Shown here: piece after piece, positions 8,571 through 16,269 of the stretch
Position numbering within the stretch: the stretch's first letter is position 1
Layout: every line of letters starts with the position of its first letter
NCBI RefSeq assembly: GCF_010509575.1
Contig: NZ_CP048437.1
Location: 372,001 to 436,000 of the forward strand
Length of the DNA: 64,000 nt
Origin: Faecalibacterium duncaniae
GTDB lineage: Bacteria; Bacillota; Clostridia; Oscillospirales; Ruminococcaceae
Direction of reading: 5' to 3'
Notes under the pieces: model-generated
Told to the model about the DNA's origin: nothing
Databases searched by the model: none
The model's input: only the letters and a program-made list of their open reading frames with translations
Translations under genes and position numbers: made by a program

Positions 8571-8599
8571 TTGTGATTACACAAGATTGGTGTTATAAT
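8571..8599 (+). promoter_or_regulatory. Promoter at IME left end
   Basis: TTGTGA (8571-8576), a 17-base spacer, then TATAAT (8594-8599). It points at the XRE-tnpV pair. The leader holds a perfect CCGGGGC-agcc-GCCCCGG hairpin (8616-8633) without a T run, which may influence translation of the first gene. Confidence 0.7.
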
Positions 8600-8662
8600 A
8601 AGAGAAAAGTTCCTGCCGGGGCAGCCGCCCCGGTGGTATGGGTAGAAAGGCAGGAAAACAAT

Positions 8663-8935
8663 ATGCACATCAGCTATAAACCACTCTGGCACACACTGTT
8701 AGAGCGTGATATGAGAAAAGAAGATTTAAGGCTTGCCGCTGGTATGACAACGAATATGATTGCCAACATGAGCAAAGAGGGAAAGCACATCAGCATGGAC
8801 ACATTAGCCCGTATCTGTGAAACGCTGAATTGTGAGATTACCGATGTGATTGAGTTAGTACCAGACGAGCCTGCTTCCACAGGAGGTAAGGAACATGAGC
8901 GAATTGAAACCAAGAATAACGGAAAACGGAATTGA
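8663..8935 (+). CDS. Small XRE (Cro/CI) regulator
   Basis: 90 residues from ATG 8663. A single helix-turn-helix domain: MRKEDLRLAAGMTTNMIANMSKEG, then MDTLARICETLNCEITDVIEL. This is the HTH_26-type regulator common in Clostridia mobile elements. The C-terminal 20 residues are hydrophilic and overlap tnpV by 41 bases. It is the first IME gene after the promoter and probably autoregulates. Confidence 0.8.
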   Translation: MHISYKPLWHTLLERDMRKEDLRLAAGMTTNMIANMSKEGKHISMDTLARICETLNCEITDVIELVPDEPASTGGKEHERIETKNNGKRN

Positions 8936-9272
8936 TTATATCCTTGTCGGAGATTACTACATCCCGGACTTGAAACTGTCGGAAGAACGCCGCCCCATCG
9001 GAAAGTATGGACGGATGCACCGGGAATATTTAAGAGAAGTCCACCCAGCCAGATTGAACACATTGATACTGACCGGAGAATTGTGGACATATCTTGCAGA
9101 CCTGAACGAACAGGCACAGGAACGGTTAGACACTATCATGGAGCAGATGAAAGCTGCCGAGGGCGTGACCGAGGACTTGAAGCGTACCCGTCAAATGGAA
9201 TGGGTGCAGCGGTGCAATAATATCCACAACCGGGCAGAAGAAATTGTTTTGCATGAGATGATTTATTCATAA
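8895..9272 (+). CDS. tnpV: TnpV transposon-encoded protein
   Basis: 125 residues, TnpV family known from Tn4451-type elements; role unproven. Conserved blocks: GDYYIPDLKL, PIGKYGRMHREYLRE, a helical middle, and QMEWVQRCNNIHNRAEEIVLHEMI. A second tnpV homologue lies out of frame inside the ICE helicase gene (35902-36249), so the window holds two versions. The start ATG follows AGGAGGTAAGGAAC and overlaps the preceding regulator. Confidence 0.82.
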   Translation: MSELKPRITENGIDYILVGDYYIPDLKLSEERRPIGKYGRMHREYLREVHPARLNTLILTGELWTYLADLNEQAQERLDTIMEQMKAAEGVTEDLKRTRQMEWVQRCNNIHNRAEEIVLHEMIYS

Positions 9273-9357
9273 CGGTATGATAGAATGATTATGACAAATC
9301 GAAATTTGTAGGAATAGGTATTCAGGAAAATATACAGAAAATCACGCATTTGTGGGG

Positions 9358-9376
9358 ATGATACGAATCGTGTCAT
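9358..9376 (+). promoter_or_regulatory. Operator-like dyad before PAP2 gene
   Basis: ATGATACGA-A-TCGTGTCAT, a 19-bp inverted repeat with one mismatch, about 90 bases upstream of the PAP2 start and just after a possible -10 (TATACA 9331-9336). Base composition turns AT-rich here, marking the start of the cargo segment. The binding protein is not known; the XRE gene downstream is a candidate. Confidence 0.4.
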
Positions 9377-9465
9377 ACATGTGAAAGAGCGATTCTTGCG
9401 TCATTTTACGCTTTTTGATAAGGTGAAATCGTCGAAAAGACAAACCAATATAGAAAGGACGTATA

Positions 9466-10125
9466 ATGATGAAAAAGAATGGAAAACAAGTTTTATTTTT
9501 AGGAGGTATATTTATTATAGCGTTTGCAATATGGACAGCTTTGATCCAGATGGTAGACGTGCAGCCACTGGGGCAGAATGCAACGAATATTGGATTTGCA
9601 ACATTCAATTGCTGGTTTCATCGTTTAACAAATGTTAATATGACAATTTATACGATTACCGATTGGATGGGTCTGATTCCTTTAGTTGTATGCCTGATTT
9701 TTGCAGGTATTGGACTGGTTCAGTTAATAAAGAGAAGAAGTCTCTTCAAAGTGGATCCCGATATCATTATCCTGGGAGTTTATTATGTTATAGTGATACT
9801 GGCATACTTCATTTTTGAGATCATCCCAATCAATTACAGACCAATTTTAATCAATGGAATTATGGAGGCTTCTTATCCTTCTTCAACGACTCTACTGGTA
9901 TTGTGCGTGATGCCGACTTTGGTTGAACAGATCCAGCGAAGAATGTCATGTTCTACATTGAAAAGAATCATAACGATTCTAGCAATCGCTTTTTCTGCAT
10001 TCATGGTTATCGGCAGATTGATTTCCGGAGTACATTGGTTTACGGATATTGTGGGTGGTGTATTGTTAAGTGCCGGATTATTTACTGTTTATAAGGCAGT
10101 AGTTATGCTAACAATAAAAAAGTGA
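9466..10125 (+). CDS. PAP2-family membrane phosphatase (cargo)
   Basis: 219 residues with about six hydrophobic segments. PAP2 signatures: YRP (124-126) for motif 1, YPSST (137-141) for motif 2, and GRLISGVHWFTD (183-194; H190, D194) for motif 3. Motif 2 normally reads PSGH; the His is replaced by Thr while the motif 3 nucleophile His is kept. Relatives dephosphorylate undecaprenyl pyrophosphate or lipid phosphates at the membrane, and some give bacitracin tolerance; the substrate here is not known. It is low-GC, unlike its neighbours, and paired with a membrane-bound XRE gene. Confidence 0.75.
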   Translation: MMKKNGKQVLFLGGIFIIAFAIWTALIQMVDVQPLGQNATNIGFATFNCWFHRLTNVNMTIYTITDWMGLIPLVVCLIFAGIGLVQLIKRRSLFKVDPDIIILGVYYVIVILAYFIFEIIPINYRPILINGIMEASYPSSTTLLVLCVMPTLVEQIQRRMSCSTLKRIITILAIAFSAFMVIGRLISGVHWFTDIVGGVLLSAGLFTVYKAVVMLTIKK

Positions 10126-10147
10126 AATAAAAAAGGAGGTGAAGGAG

Positions 10148-10765
10148 GTGGAATTCCATGAAAAGCTTCAGGAATTAAGAAAGAGCCGAGGTTTGACACA
10201 AGAAGAACTAGCCGAGGCATTATTTGTTTCAAGAACTGCAATTTCAAAATGGGAATCCGGAAGAGGATATCCGAGCATAGATTCATTAAAGGAAATATCC
10301 AGATATTTCTCTGTGTCCATTGATGAGCTGTTATCCGGAGATCAGTTGGTTTTGATTGCTGAAAAAGAAAACAAGTCAAATCTCAATGGTCTATGTGACT
10401 TGTTATTTGGATTTACCGATTTGCTCTCTTTGATGCTTATTTTTCTTCCATTGTATTCCAAACCGGTTGATGGATATATCTATTCAGTAAGTCTTATTGA
10501 GTATGTAGATAATGAAATTTGGATTCGTATGACATACTGGGGTCTTTTTATCGCATTAACGATTATTGGAATTGTGAATATTTTAATGGTCAATTTCAAA
10601 TTTGAAAAGGGAAAAAAGGTGATTACTTTTTTGTCTGTAGGGCTTAGTATTATTACTGTTTTGTATCTGGCGATTGCGAGAGAACCATATGCAGTAACAG
10701 TGGCTTTTCTGTTGTTACTTATAAAAGGAGGTCTACTTTATAAACGAGCTATGGCCGGTCGATAA
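10148..10765 (+). CDS. XRE regulator with membrane domain
   Basis: About 205 residues. Residues 1-65 are a classic XRE helix-turn-helix (LRKSRGLTQEELAEALFVSRTAISKWESGRGYPS). The C-terminal 130 residues hold about four membrane segments. GTG 10148 is chosen because AGGAGG (10134-10139) is eight bases upstream; GTG 10139 also opens the frame. Membrane-tethered XRE regulators of this kind sense envelope stress in Firmicutes, and the neighbour is a lipid phosphatase, so it may regulate that gene. AT-rich cargo. Confidence 0.78.
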   Translation: MEFHEKLQELRKSRGLTQEELAEALFVSRTAISKWESGRGYPSIDSLKEISRYFSVSIDELLSGDQLVLIAEKENKSNLNGLCDLLFGFTDLLSLMLIFLPLYSKPVDGYIYSVSLIEYVDNEIWIRMTYWGLFIALTIIGIVNILMVNFKFEKGKKVITFLSVGLSIITVLYLAIAREPYAVTVAFLLLLIKGGLLYKRAMAGR

Positions 10766-10825
10766 GGAGTTGAGCCATACAAATTCAAGTTTGTCGTTCT
10801 GAAAATTTAACTGAATAACCACAGT

Positions 10826-10875
10826 AAAAACCGCTGCTACATGGAAGCTAACAAACCATGCAACAGCGGTTTTTC
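10826..10875. terminator. Bidirectional terminator
   Basis: AAAAACCGCTG (10826-10836) pairs with CAGCGGTTTTT (10864-10874); inside it CATGG pairs with CCATG. It lies between two convergent genes and can end transcription on both strands. Confidence 0.88.
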
Positions 10876-10876
10876 T

Positions 10877-11683
10877 TTACCGTTTTTTCCTTTGGCTGAT
10901 AGGCGTGCTCATTTTCTTTGACTTTTTGAGAATCCGAATAAGCCAGCGAAATTCTTCATCTGACAGATTTTTATAGTTGATACCGAGCTGCTTGCAGTAA
11001 AGCACTGCCAGTTTTTCCAAACGGCTGCCCTTGAAATTTTCGACCGCTTCCAGATTTTCTTTCAGTTCATTGGCAACAGTGGTCTGGGGCGCACTCTCAC
11101 TATCCTTTTTATGGGTTTCCCGAATATCCCGGATAATCAGGTTTAGGTCATCCAGAACCATGTGGCTGAAATATTCATCATCACTGATATGGGCGGCTTG
11201 CAGCACTTTCAAATGTGGGTCATCTTCGCCAGGGCGATACCGTTCTATGATTTCATGTCGGACAGTATCGACAAGGGTGTTGAGGTTTTGAATCTGCATG
11301 GTGGCAATCCCATCCACATAAATCTCAATGTCCGCAAGAAACTTGATAAAGTCCTTATGGGTGGCAAGTTCGCAGAGCAGACGGTTGTTAATCCGACCGC
11401 TTTTCAGAAGTGCTACCATCTCATCACTCAAATGCAGCTCCCTTAATGGCGTATTGATCTCCGCTCGGTTCTCTGTCCGGCACAGCAGATAATCGACGGA
11501 AACCCCATAGAAGTCTGCCAGCGTGATAAGGTTGCCATGATTGATTTCCTTAAAATCTTCTTTTTCATAACTGCCAAGGGCTGATTTAGAAATACCCGTT
11601 AGTTTTGATAGTTCTTCCAGATTTAAGCCTTTGTCCTTGCGGAGTTCCCAAAGGCGTTCCTGTATGCTTGTTGCTCCTTTCAT
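10877..11683 (-). CDS. XRE-family repressor of the IME
   Basis: About 268 residues from the ATG at 11683 (minus strand), preceded by AAAGGAG; an upstream in-frame GTG at 11689 is weaker. Residues 5-72 are an XRE domain (LWELRKDKGLNLEELSKLTGISKSALGSYE, then LADFYGVSVDYLL). The long C-terminal part is helical with no recognised domain and ends in lysine-rich sequence. It is the only reverse-strand gene of the IME, divergent from the replication/mobilisation genes, the layout of an element master repressor; that role is inferred. Confidence 0.8.
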   Translation of the reverse strand: MKGATSIQERLWELRKDKGLNLEELSKLTGISKSALGSYEKEDFKEINHGNLITLADFYGVSVDYLLCRTENRAEINTPLRELHLSDEMVALLKSGRINNRLLCELATHKDFIKFLADIEIYVDGIATMQIQNLNTLVDTVRHEIIERYRPGEDDPHLKVLQAAHISDDEYFSHMVLDDLNLIIRDIRETHKKDSESAPQTTVANELKENLEAVENFKGSRLEKLAVLYCKQLGINYKNLSDEEFRWLIRILKKSKKMSTPISQRKKR

Positions 11684-11729
11684 GGGCACACGCTCCTTTC
11701 CAACGGTTTCATTGCTGCCGCTTATCTGG

Positions 11730-11759
11730 ATTATATCACACTTTCCGTAATCGTGGAAA
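11730..11759 (-). promoter_or_regulatory. Promoter/operator of the IME XRE gene
   Basis: Read on the minus strand: TTTCCA (11754-11759), 18-base spacer, TATAAT (11730-11735). An inverted repeat TTTCC-n8-GGAAA (11742-11759) covers the -35 region and may be the operator for autoregulation. Confidence 0.55.
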
Positions 11760-12166
11760 TTTCTGATTTTTACCCTTAATTCCTACTTTGTGGACATACG
11801 GCACAGGGCACAAAAATGTTCTATGATACAGGTAGTTCATCGATGGATTATTCCAATCGAATGACCAGCCTGTGTGGGATATGCTTCCCCGGCGATGTAG
11901 CGCCATGAATTTTGGCAGGGATATGGAGGAACCCTGACCAAAACGAGCGTACCAAAGGGAGCGATACGCCGCTGTGAGATTCAGGGGAGGAACGACACCG
12001 GGGAGAACTGGCGAACTGACACCGAAATGATACCGAAACACAACAATCTGATAGGGGGACAGTCTACCCTATCGCTGATACTTCGGGAGATTTTAAGCGG
12101 CTCTATGGCTGTAATTTTACCGAAAATCGCCCCGAAACCATACACTAAAACGGGAGGAAGCGCAAT
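11760..12166. other. Intergenic region between divergent IME genes
   Basis: About 400 bases without a convincing gene on either strand; ORFs here lack ribosome binding sites and family resemblance. The sequence contains short repeats (GACACCG at about 11992 and 12019, GATACCG at 12030) and ends with CGGGAGG before the next start. It may hold the forward promoter; no clear -35/-10 pair was found. Confidence 0.4.
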
Positions 12167-12355
12167 ATGCCGAGAATGAGCAAAAAGAGGAAGCATGAGC
12201 TTTCCTTTTACCTCAATGACCGGGGGCGTGTCACTTACAACGAATTATGCCGGAAATGCCAGCATGGGTGCAAGCAGAGCTTCCGGGCGGTTGTGATTGA
12301 CTGCCCCCGTTATTTATCCAAACGAGCAAAGAAAAAGGAGAAACACACCGAATGA
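12167..12355 (+). CDS. Cysteine-rich VLP protein
   Basis: 62 residues, strongly basic. It matches the small cysteine-rich VLP proteins that accompany TnpX-type IMEs: VTYNELCRKCQHGCKQSF gives three Cys in a CxxCxxxC pattern, with a fourth in VIDCPRYL, a likely zinc site. The role is unknown; it opens the IME replication/mobilisation operon and overlaps the next gene by four bases. Confidence 0.75.
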   Translation: MPRMSKKRKHELSFYLNDRGRVTYNELCRKCQHGCKQSFRAVVIDCPRYLSKRAKKKEKHTE

Positions 12356-12693
12356 ATTTTGAATTTATGACGATAGACACACCATTGCCACCCTGTATGC
12401 CATTTCCCAAAGCGTTGACAGGATTTCCAGTCAGCAGCACCGCAAAGGTCATGTACTGCCGGATGCTGGACGCTATGTTATCCAAAGGGCAGGAGGACGA
12501 GAACGGAATCCTCTTTGTCTGCTTCCCTGTCACAGCCATTGCCGCAGTCCTGTCCCGCAGCTCCATGACGGTCAAGCGTTCTCTGAATGAACTGGAAACT
12601 GCCGGACTTATCATGCGGGTGCGTCAGGGCATTGGAGAACCAAACCGGATTTATGTGCTGATACCGGGAAAGGAGGACGCTGCCCTTGCCTGA
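12352..12693 (+). CDS. RepA_N-like helix-turn-helix protein
   Basis: 113 residues. It resembles the N-terminal DNA-binding domain of RepA_N initiators: MPFPKALTGFPVSSTAKVMYCRMLD, GILFVCFPVTAIA, then the recognition helix region SSMTVKRSLNELETAGLI. It is shorter than full RepA_N initiators (about 300 residues or more), so it may be an accessory initiator or regulator working with the IME primase and VapE proteins. Confidence 0.72.
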   Translation: MNFEFMTIDTPLPPCMPFPKALTGFPVSSTAKVMYCRMLDAMLSKGQEDENGILFVCFPVTAIAAVLSRSSMTVKRSLNELETAGLIMRVRQGIGEPNRIYVLIPGKEDAALA

Positions 12694-12982
12694 TACCTCA
12701 AAGCTGGAAAAACTCAATCGGGAGTTGGAAAAAAGCGAAAAGAAACTGCGGAAAGCCATCAATGATGAAAAGGCATTGCAGCACCAGTTGAAACAGCTTA
12801 CCCGAAAGGAACGGACGCACCGGCTCTGTACCCGTGGCGGTATGCTGGAAAGTTTTCTGCAAGAGCCGGAACGCCTGACAGATGATGATGTCATGCTGTT
12901 GTTGAAACTCATTTTTCACAGGCAGGACACGCAGGAACTATTGAAAAAACTGCTGGAACGGGAGAAGGCGGAAACCCCTTAG
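12686..12982 (+). CDS. DUF3847 protein
   Basis: 98 residues, mostly coiled-coil (KLEKLNRELEKSEKKLRKAINDEKALQHQLKQL), then RTHRLCTRGGMLES, the DUF3847 signature. The likely start is TTG 12686 after AGGAGG, overlapping the preceding gene. These proteins sit just before the relaxase/oriT region in many MOBQ mobilizable elements and may be relaxosome accessories. Confidence 0.75.
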   Translation: MPDTSKLEKLNRELEKSEKKLRKAINDEKALQHQLKQLTRKERTHRLCTRGGMLESFLQEPERLTDDDVMLLLKLIFHRQDTQELLKKLLEREKAETP

Positions 12983-13062
12983 TTTACTAAGGGCGCAATT
13001 ATACACCACCCAGAGGTTGGTGCATTGCGTTCTCCGAAGGCTCCTTGCCGGAGGGCTGTGAT
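12975..13062 (-). other. Candidate oriT of the IME (MOBQ type)
   Basis: Read on the minus strand the segment around 12984-12998 is AATTGCGCCCTTAGT, containing the GCGCCCTTA core typical of RSF1010-type (MOBQ) nick regions. Beside it lies an inverted repeat CACCACCC-aga-GGTTGGTG (13003-13021), then CTCCG...CGGAG (13032-13053). Position upstream of a MOBQ relaxase fits an origin of transfer. The exact nick site is inferred. Confidence 0.55.
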
Positions 13063-13209
13063 TTTCCGCAGTCATGGTCTGCTCCAAATCAAACAGGGGA
13101 CGCTACGCTTCCCCTGCGCTGGCTGCCGCCAGCTACCCTTTTGTGGACTTGCCATCTGGGGACACCTTGCGTTGCAAGCTGTTCCCAGCCGACAAGTTTC
13201 ATAAAATAT

Positions 13210-13240
13210 GCTATCTTTTCGATAGCCAATGAAGTATAAT
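13210..13240 (+). promoter_or_regulatory. Promoter with GCTATC dyad
   Basis: TATAAT at 13235-13240, with an inverted repeat GCTATC-ttttc-GATAGC (13210-13226) covering the -35 region. It lies just before the cargo gene and overlaps its apparent ATG at 13239, which argues that translation starts further down at GTG 13284. Confidence 0.5.
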
Positions 13241-13283
13241 GAAGATGACAACAAATCGGAAGTTGACAAGGAGTTTTGATAGC

Positions 13284-13808
13284 GTGAAAAAAATATTTCT
13301 TAAAATTGTGATAGGGGTTGTTCTTGCTTGTATTTTATTTGTTTGTTTTCTTTATACGAACAATGAGATCGGCGTGACTTCATCTAAGCTGGAGGCAGAT
13401 ATTCGTTCGTCGCAGAAGATTAAGGATGATTGGACGGTCGATGGAAGCGTTTCCAGCACGATGGCTGCATATATTTCTTACCCTCAGGATTTGAGTGACC
13501 ATTCTTTTTCCGTCTATGTCAACCGTCCTGGTCTTTCCTTTGGATACTTTTTCCGTGGGGGTGGAAACCTTTCGGGGGTTCAAAGAGGAATTGCCGAGTA
13601 CACCGTAGAAGGATATAATGAGCGAGCATTTATTTCTATGAATCAGCAACAGGTAACACAGCTTGAAATAGATGACGGCAACACAATTCAAGTGCTTGAC
13701 ATTGACAGCAATAAACCTTTTGCGATTGTTTTGCCTATAAGTGCGGGAACCATTACATTCTATGATGTGAATGGCAATACTGTGGAATACTGGAACAATT
13801 CTCTTTGA
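13284..13808 (+). CDS. Membrane-anchored protein, unknown (cargo)
   Basis: About 174 residues from GTG 13284 (AAGGAG upstream); an ATG at 13239 gives 189 residues but overlaps the promoter -10. One N-terminal membrane anchor (IFLKIVIGVVLACILFVCFL) is followed by an extracellular region with beta-rich sequence (YISYPQDLSDHSFSVYVNRPG). No family was recognised. It is AT-rich compared with the surrounding mobilisation genes, so it is probably a recently gained cargo gene. Confidence 0.6.
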   Translation: MKKIFLKIVIGVVLACILFVCFLYTNNEIGVTSSKLEADIRSSQKIKDDWTVDGSVSSTMAAYISYPQDLSDHSFSVYVNRPGLSFGYFFRGGGNLSGVQRGIAEYTVEGYNERAFISMNQQQVTQLEIDDGNTIQVLDIDSNKPFAIVLPISAGTITFYDVNGNTVEYWNNSL

Positions 13809-13880
13809 CAACTTCACATCGGGTCAGCTTGCCCCGAACTTTTACAACTAAATACCCGCCGCCAACACAGCGGCGCACCG

Positions 13881-13915
13881 AGCAGGAAATCTGAAAAAGG
13901 TCTCCTGCTTTTTTT
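13881..13915 (+). terminator. Terminator before the relaxase gene
   Basis: AGCAGGA (13881-13887) pairs with TCCTGCT (13903-13909), followed by TTTTTT. It ends the cargo transcript. A second small hairpin, GGTGG-taaaacg-CCACC, lies closer to the relaxase start (about 13930-13946). Confidence 0.8.
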
Positions 13916-13978
13916 CTGCCCAAAATGAGGTGGTAAAACGCCACCCCATCCACCAATTAGCGAAAGGAGGGATACGAA

Positions 13979-15559
13979 ATGCCCTGTCCACACAACGAAA
14001 TCACGATTGTTCAGCGCAGTCAACGGCAGTCTGCTGTTGCCGCCGCTGCTTACCAGAGTGGCGAAAAACTGTTCTGTGAATATGACCAGCAAGTGAAGCA
14101 CTACCCGGAAAAGCGTGGTATCGTCCACAATGAAATCCTGCTTCCGGCAAACGCCCCGCCGGAGTATGCAGACCGCAATACCTTATGGAACGCCGCCGAA
14201 GCGGTGGAGAAGCAATGGAACTCCCAGCTTGCAAGGAGGTGGGTGCTTACTATCCCCAGAGAGATACCGCCCGACCAGTACGCTGTCCTTGTCCGGGAGT
14301 TTTGCCAGAAGCAGTTTGTTTCCAAAGGCATGATTGCTGATTTTGCTATCCATGACCCCCATCCGCCGGGACACAATCCCCACGCCCATGTCTTGCTCAC
14401 TATGAGGGCAATAGACGAACATGGGAAATGGCTTCCCAAGAGCCGCAAGGTTTATGACCTTGATGAAAGCGGAGAACGGATAAAACTTCCGTCCGGCAGG
14501 TGGAAAAGCCACAAGGAGGATACGGTGGACTGGAACGACCAGAAGTATTGTGAAATCTGGCGGCATGAATGGGAGGTCATCCAGAACCGCTATCTGGAAG
14601 CCAATGACCGCCCGGAGCGTGTGGACTTGCGTTCCTATGCCAGACAGGGGCTTGATATAGTTCCCACTGTCCATGAGGGGGCTGCTGTCCGGCAGATGGA
14701 AAAGCGTGGTATCCAGACGAATATCGGCAACCTGAACCGGGAAATCAGAGCCGCCAACCGCCTGATGAAGTCCATCCGGCAGCTTATCCAAAACCTCAAA
14801 GGCTGGATTACCGAGCTGGGTGAAAAACGGAAAGAGCTGCTTGCACAAAAAGCGGCGGAGGAAGCAACGCTTCTTCCCAATCTGCTGATGAAGTATATGG
14901 AGATACGAAAGGAAGAACGGAAGGACTGGACAAGGGCTGGACAAAACCGGGGAACTTCACAGGACTTAAAGGCAGTCAGCGAAGCCCTGTCCTATCTCCG
15001 GCAAAAGGGGCTTTCCACTGTGGAGGACTTGGAAGCATTTCTGGAATCTTCCGGGAAATCAGCCGCAGATTACCGCAATCAGATGAAGCCAAAGGAAGCC
15101 CGAAGCAAAGTGATTGACGGGATTCTTGCCAGCCGGACAGACTGCAAGGAATGTGAGCCTGTCTATGAGAAGTACCAGAAGATATTTTTTAAGAAAACAA
15201 AGGAGAAATTCAAACAGGAACACCCGGAGGTCGCCCGGTATGAGAAAGCCGCCGCCTACCTTGCCAAGCACCCGGACGATAAGGACAGCACCCAAAAGGA
15301 GCTGAAAGAGGAGCAGGAAAAACTTGTCGGCGAAATCGCAGAGCTGAAAGAACCTTTGACCGAGGTACAGGCTGATTTGAAGAAACTGCGGGACATCCGC
15401 TACTGGGTACGGAAAGCCACACCCGGCACAGAGGAAAGCAAAGAGCCGCCCAAGAAACAGCCTATCAAAGAAGTCTTGCAGGATAAGGCGGACGAGAAAA
15501 AAGCACAAAGGACTGCCCCGGCGCAGACAAAACACAGACAACAGGATATGGAACTTTAA
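13979..15559 (+). CDS. MobA/MobL relaxase (MOBQ)
   Basis: 526 residues. The N-terminal relaxase domain (1-210) has the catalytic Tyr in AYQSG (Y25) and the metal-binding His motif HDPHPPGHNPHAH (H125, H132, H135, H137). The C-terminal half is a long charged coiled coil. It nicks one strand at oriT and pilots it through a coupling protein. AAAGGAGGG precedes the ATG. The candidate oriT lies about 0.95 kb upstream, separated by the cargo gene. Confidence 0.9.
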   Translation: MPCPHNEITIVQRSQRQSAVAAAAYQSGEKLFCEYDQQVKHYPEKRGIVHNEILLPANAPPEYADRNTLWNAAEAVEKQWNSQLARRWVLTIPREIPPDQYAVLVREFCQKQFVSKGMIADFAIHDPHPPGHNPHAHVLLTMRAIDEHGKWLPKSRKVYDLDESGERIKLPSGRWKSHKEDTVDWNDQKYCEIWRHEWEVIQNRYLEANDRPERVDLRSYARQGLDIVPTVHEGAAVRQMEKRGIQTNIGNLNREIRAANRLMKSIRQLIQNLKGWITELGEKRKELLAQKAAEEATLLPNLLMKYMEIRKEERKDWTRAGQNRGTSQDLKAVSEALSYLRQKGLSTVEDLEAFLESSGKSAADYRNQMKPKEARSKVIDGILASRTDCKECEPVYEKYQKIFFKKTKEKFKQEHPEVARYEKAAAYLAKHPDDKDSTQKELKEEQEKLVGEIAELKEPLTEVQADLKKLRDIRYWVRKATPGTEESKEPPKKQPIKEVLQDKADEKKAQRTAPAQTKHRQQDMEL

Positions 15560-15624
15560 CAGGCACTTGCCATTTTCAATCAGAGAATGTCAGGTGCTTT
15601 TCTTATTTTCAAGGAGGGATAGAT

Positions 15625-16269
15625 TTGAATGTATTTGAAGCTGTGAAGCAGTCTGTTACAACAAGACAGGCTGCGGAGCATTATGGAATCCATGTAGGTC
15701 GGAACGGGATGGCTTGCTGCCCGTTCCATCACGATAAGACCCCAAGCATGAAGCTGGATCGGCGTTACCATTGCTTCGGCTGCGGTGCTGATGGGGATGT
15801 GATTGATTTTACCGCCGCCCTGTATGGGCTGGGAAAGAAAGAAGCCGCCGTACAACTGGCACAGGACTTCGGGCTTTCCTATGAGGACTGGAAACCGCCG
15901 GGAAAGGTAAAAAAGCCCAAGCCCCGGCAGAAATCCCCGGAGGAACAGTTTCAGGAAGCAAAGAACCGCTGCTTCCGTATCCTTGCCGATTATCTCCACC
16001 TGCTTAGGGCATGGAGAAAGGATTATGTCCCGCACTCCCCGGAGGAAACCGTTCATCCCCGGTTTGTGGAAGCCTTACAGAAGCAAGCCCAAGTGGAATA
16101 TCTGCTGGATGTGCTGCTCTTTGGGGAAACGGAGGAAAAAGCGGCTTTGATTACGGACTACGGAAAGGATGTGATACAGCTTGAACAGCGAATGGCAGAG
16201 CTTGCAGCCGCAGACGCAGCAAGAACTAAAAAACACCATGAACGCCATGCAGCCACCCCAGAGCGTTGA
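15625..16269 (+). CDS. CHC2 zinc-finger primase-like protein
   Basis: 214 residues, starting at TTG 15625 after AAGGAGGG. Residues 10-75 are a DnaG-type CHC2 zinc finger (CCPFH at 31-35, CFGCG at 50-54). There is no TOPRIM catalytic domain; the C-terminal half is helical. With the VapE helicase next door it probably forms the IME replication initiation pair. Its 3' end overlaps vapE by 89 bases in a different frame. Confidence 0.82.
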   Translation: MNVFEAVKQSVTTRQAAEHYGIHVGRNGMACCPFHHDKTPSMKLDRRYHCFGCGADGDVIDFTAALYGLGKKEAAVQLAQDFGLSYEDWKPPGKVKKPKPRQKSPEEQFQEAKNRCFRILADYLHLLRAWRKDYVPHSPEETVHPRFVEALQKQAQVEYLLDVLLFGETEEKAALITDYGKDVIQLEQRMAELAAADAARTKKHHERHAATPER

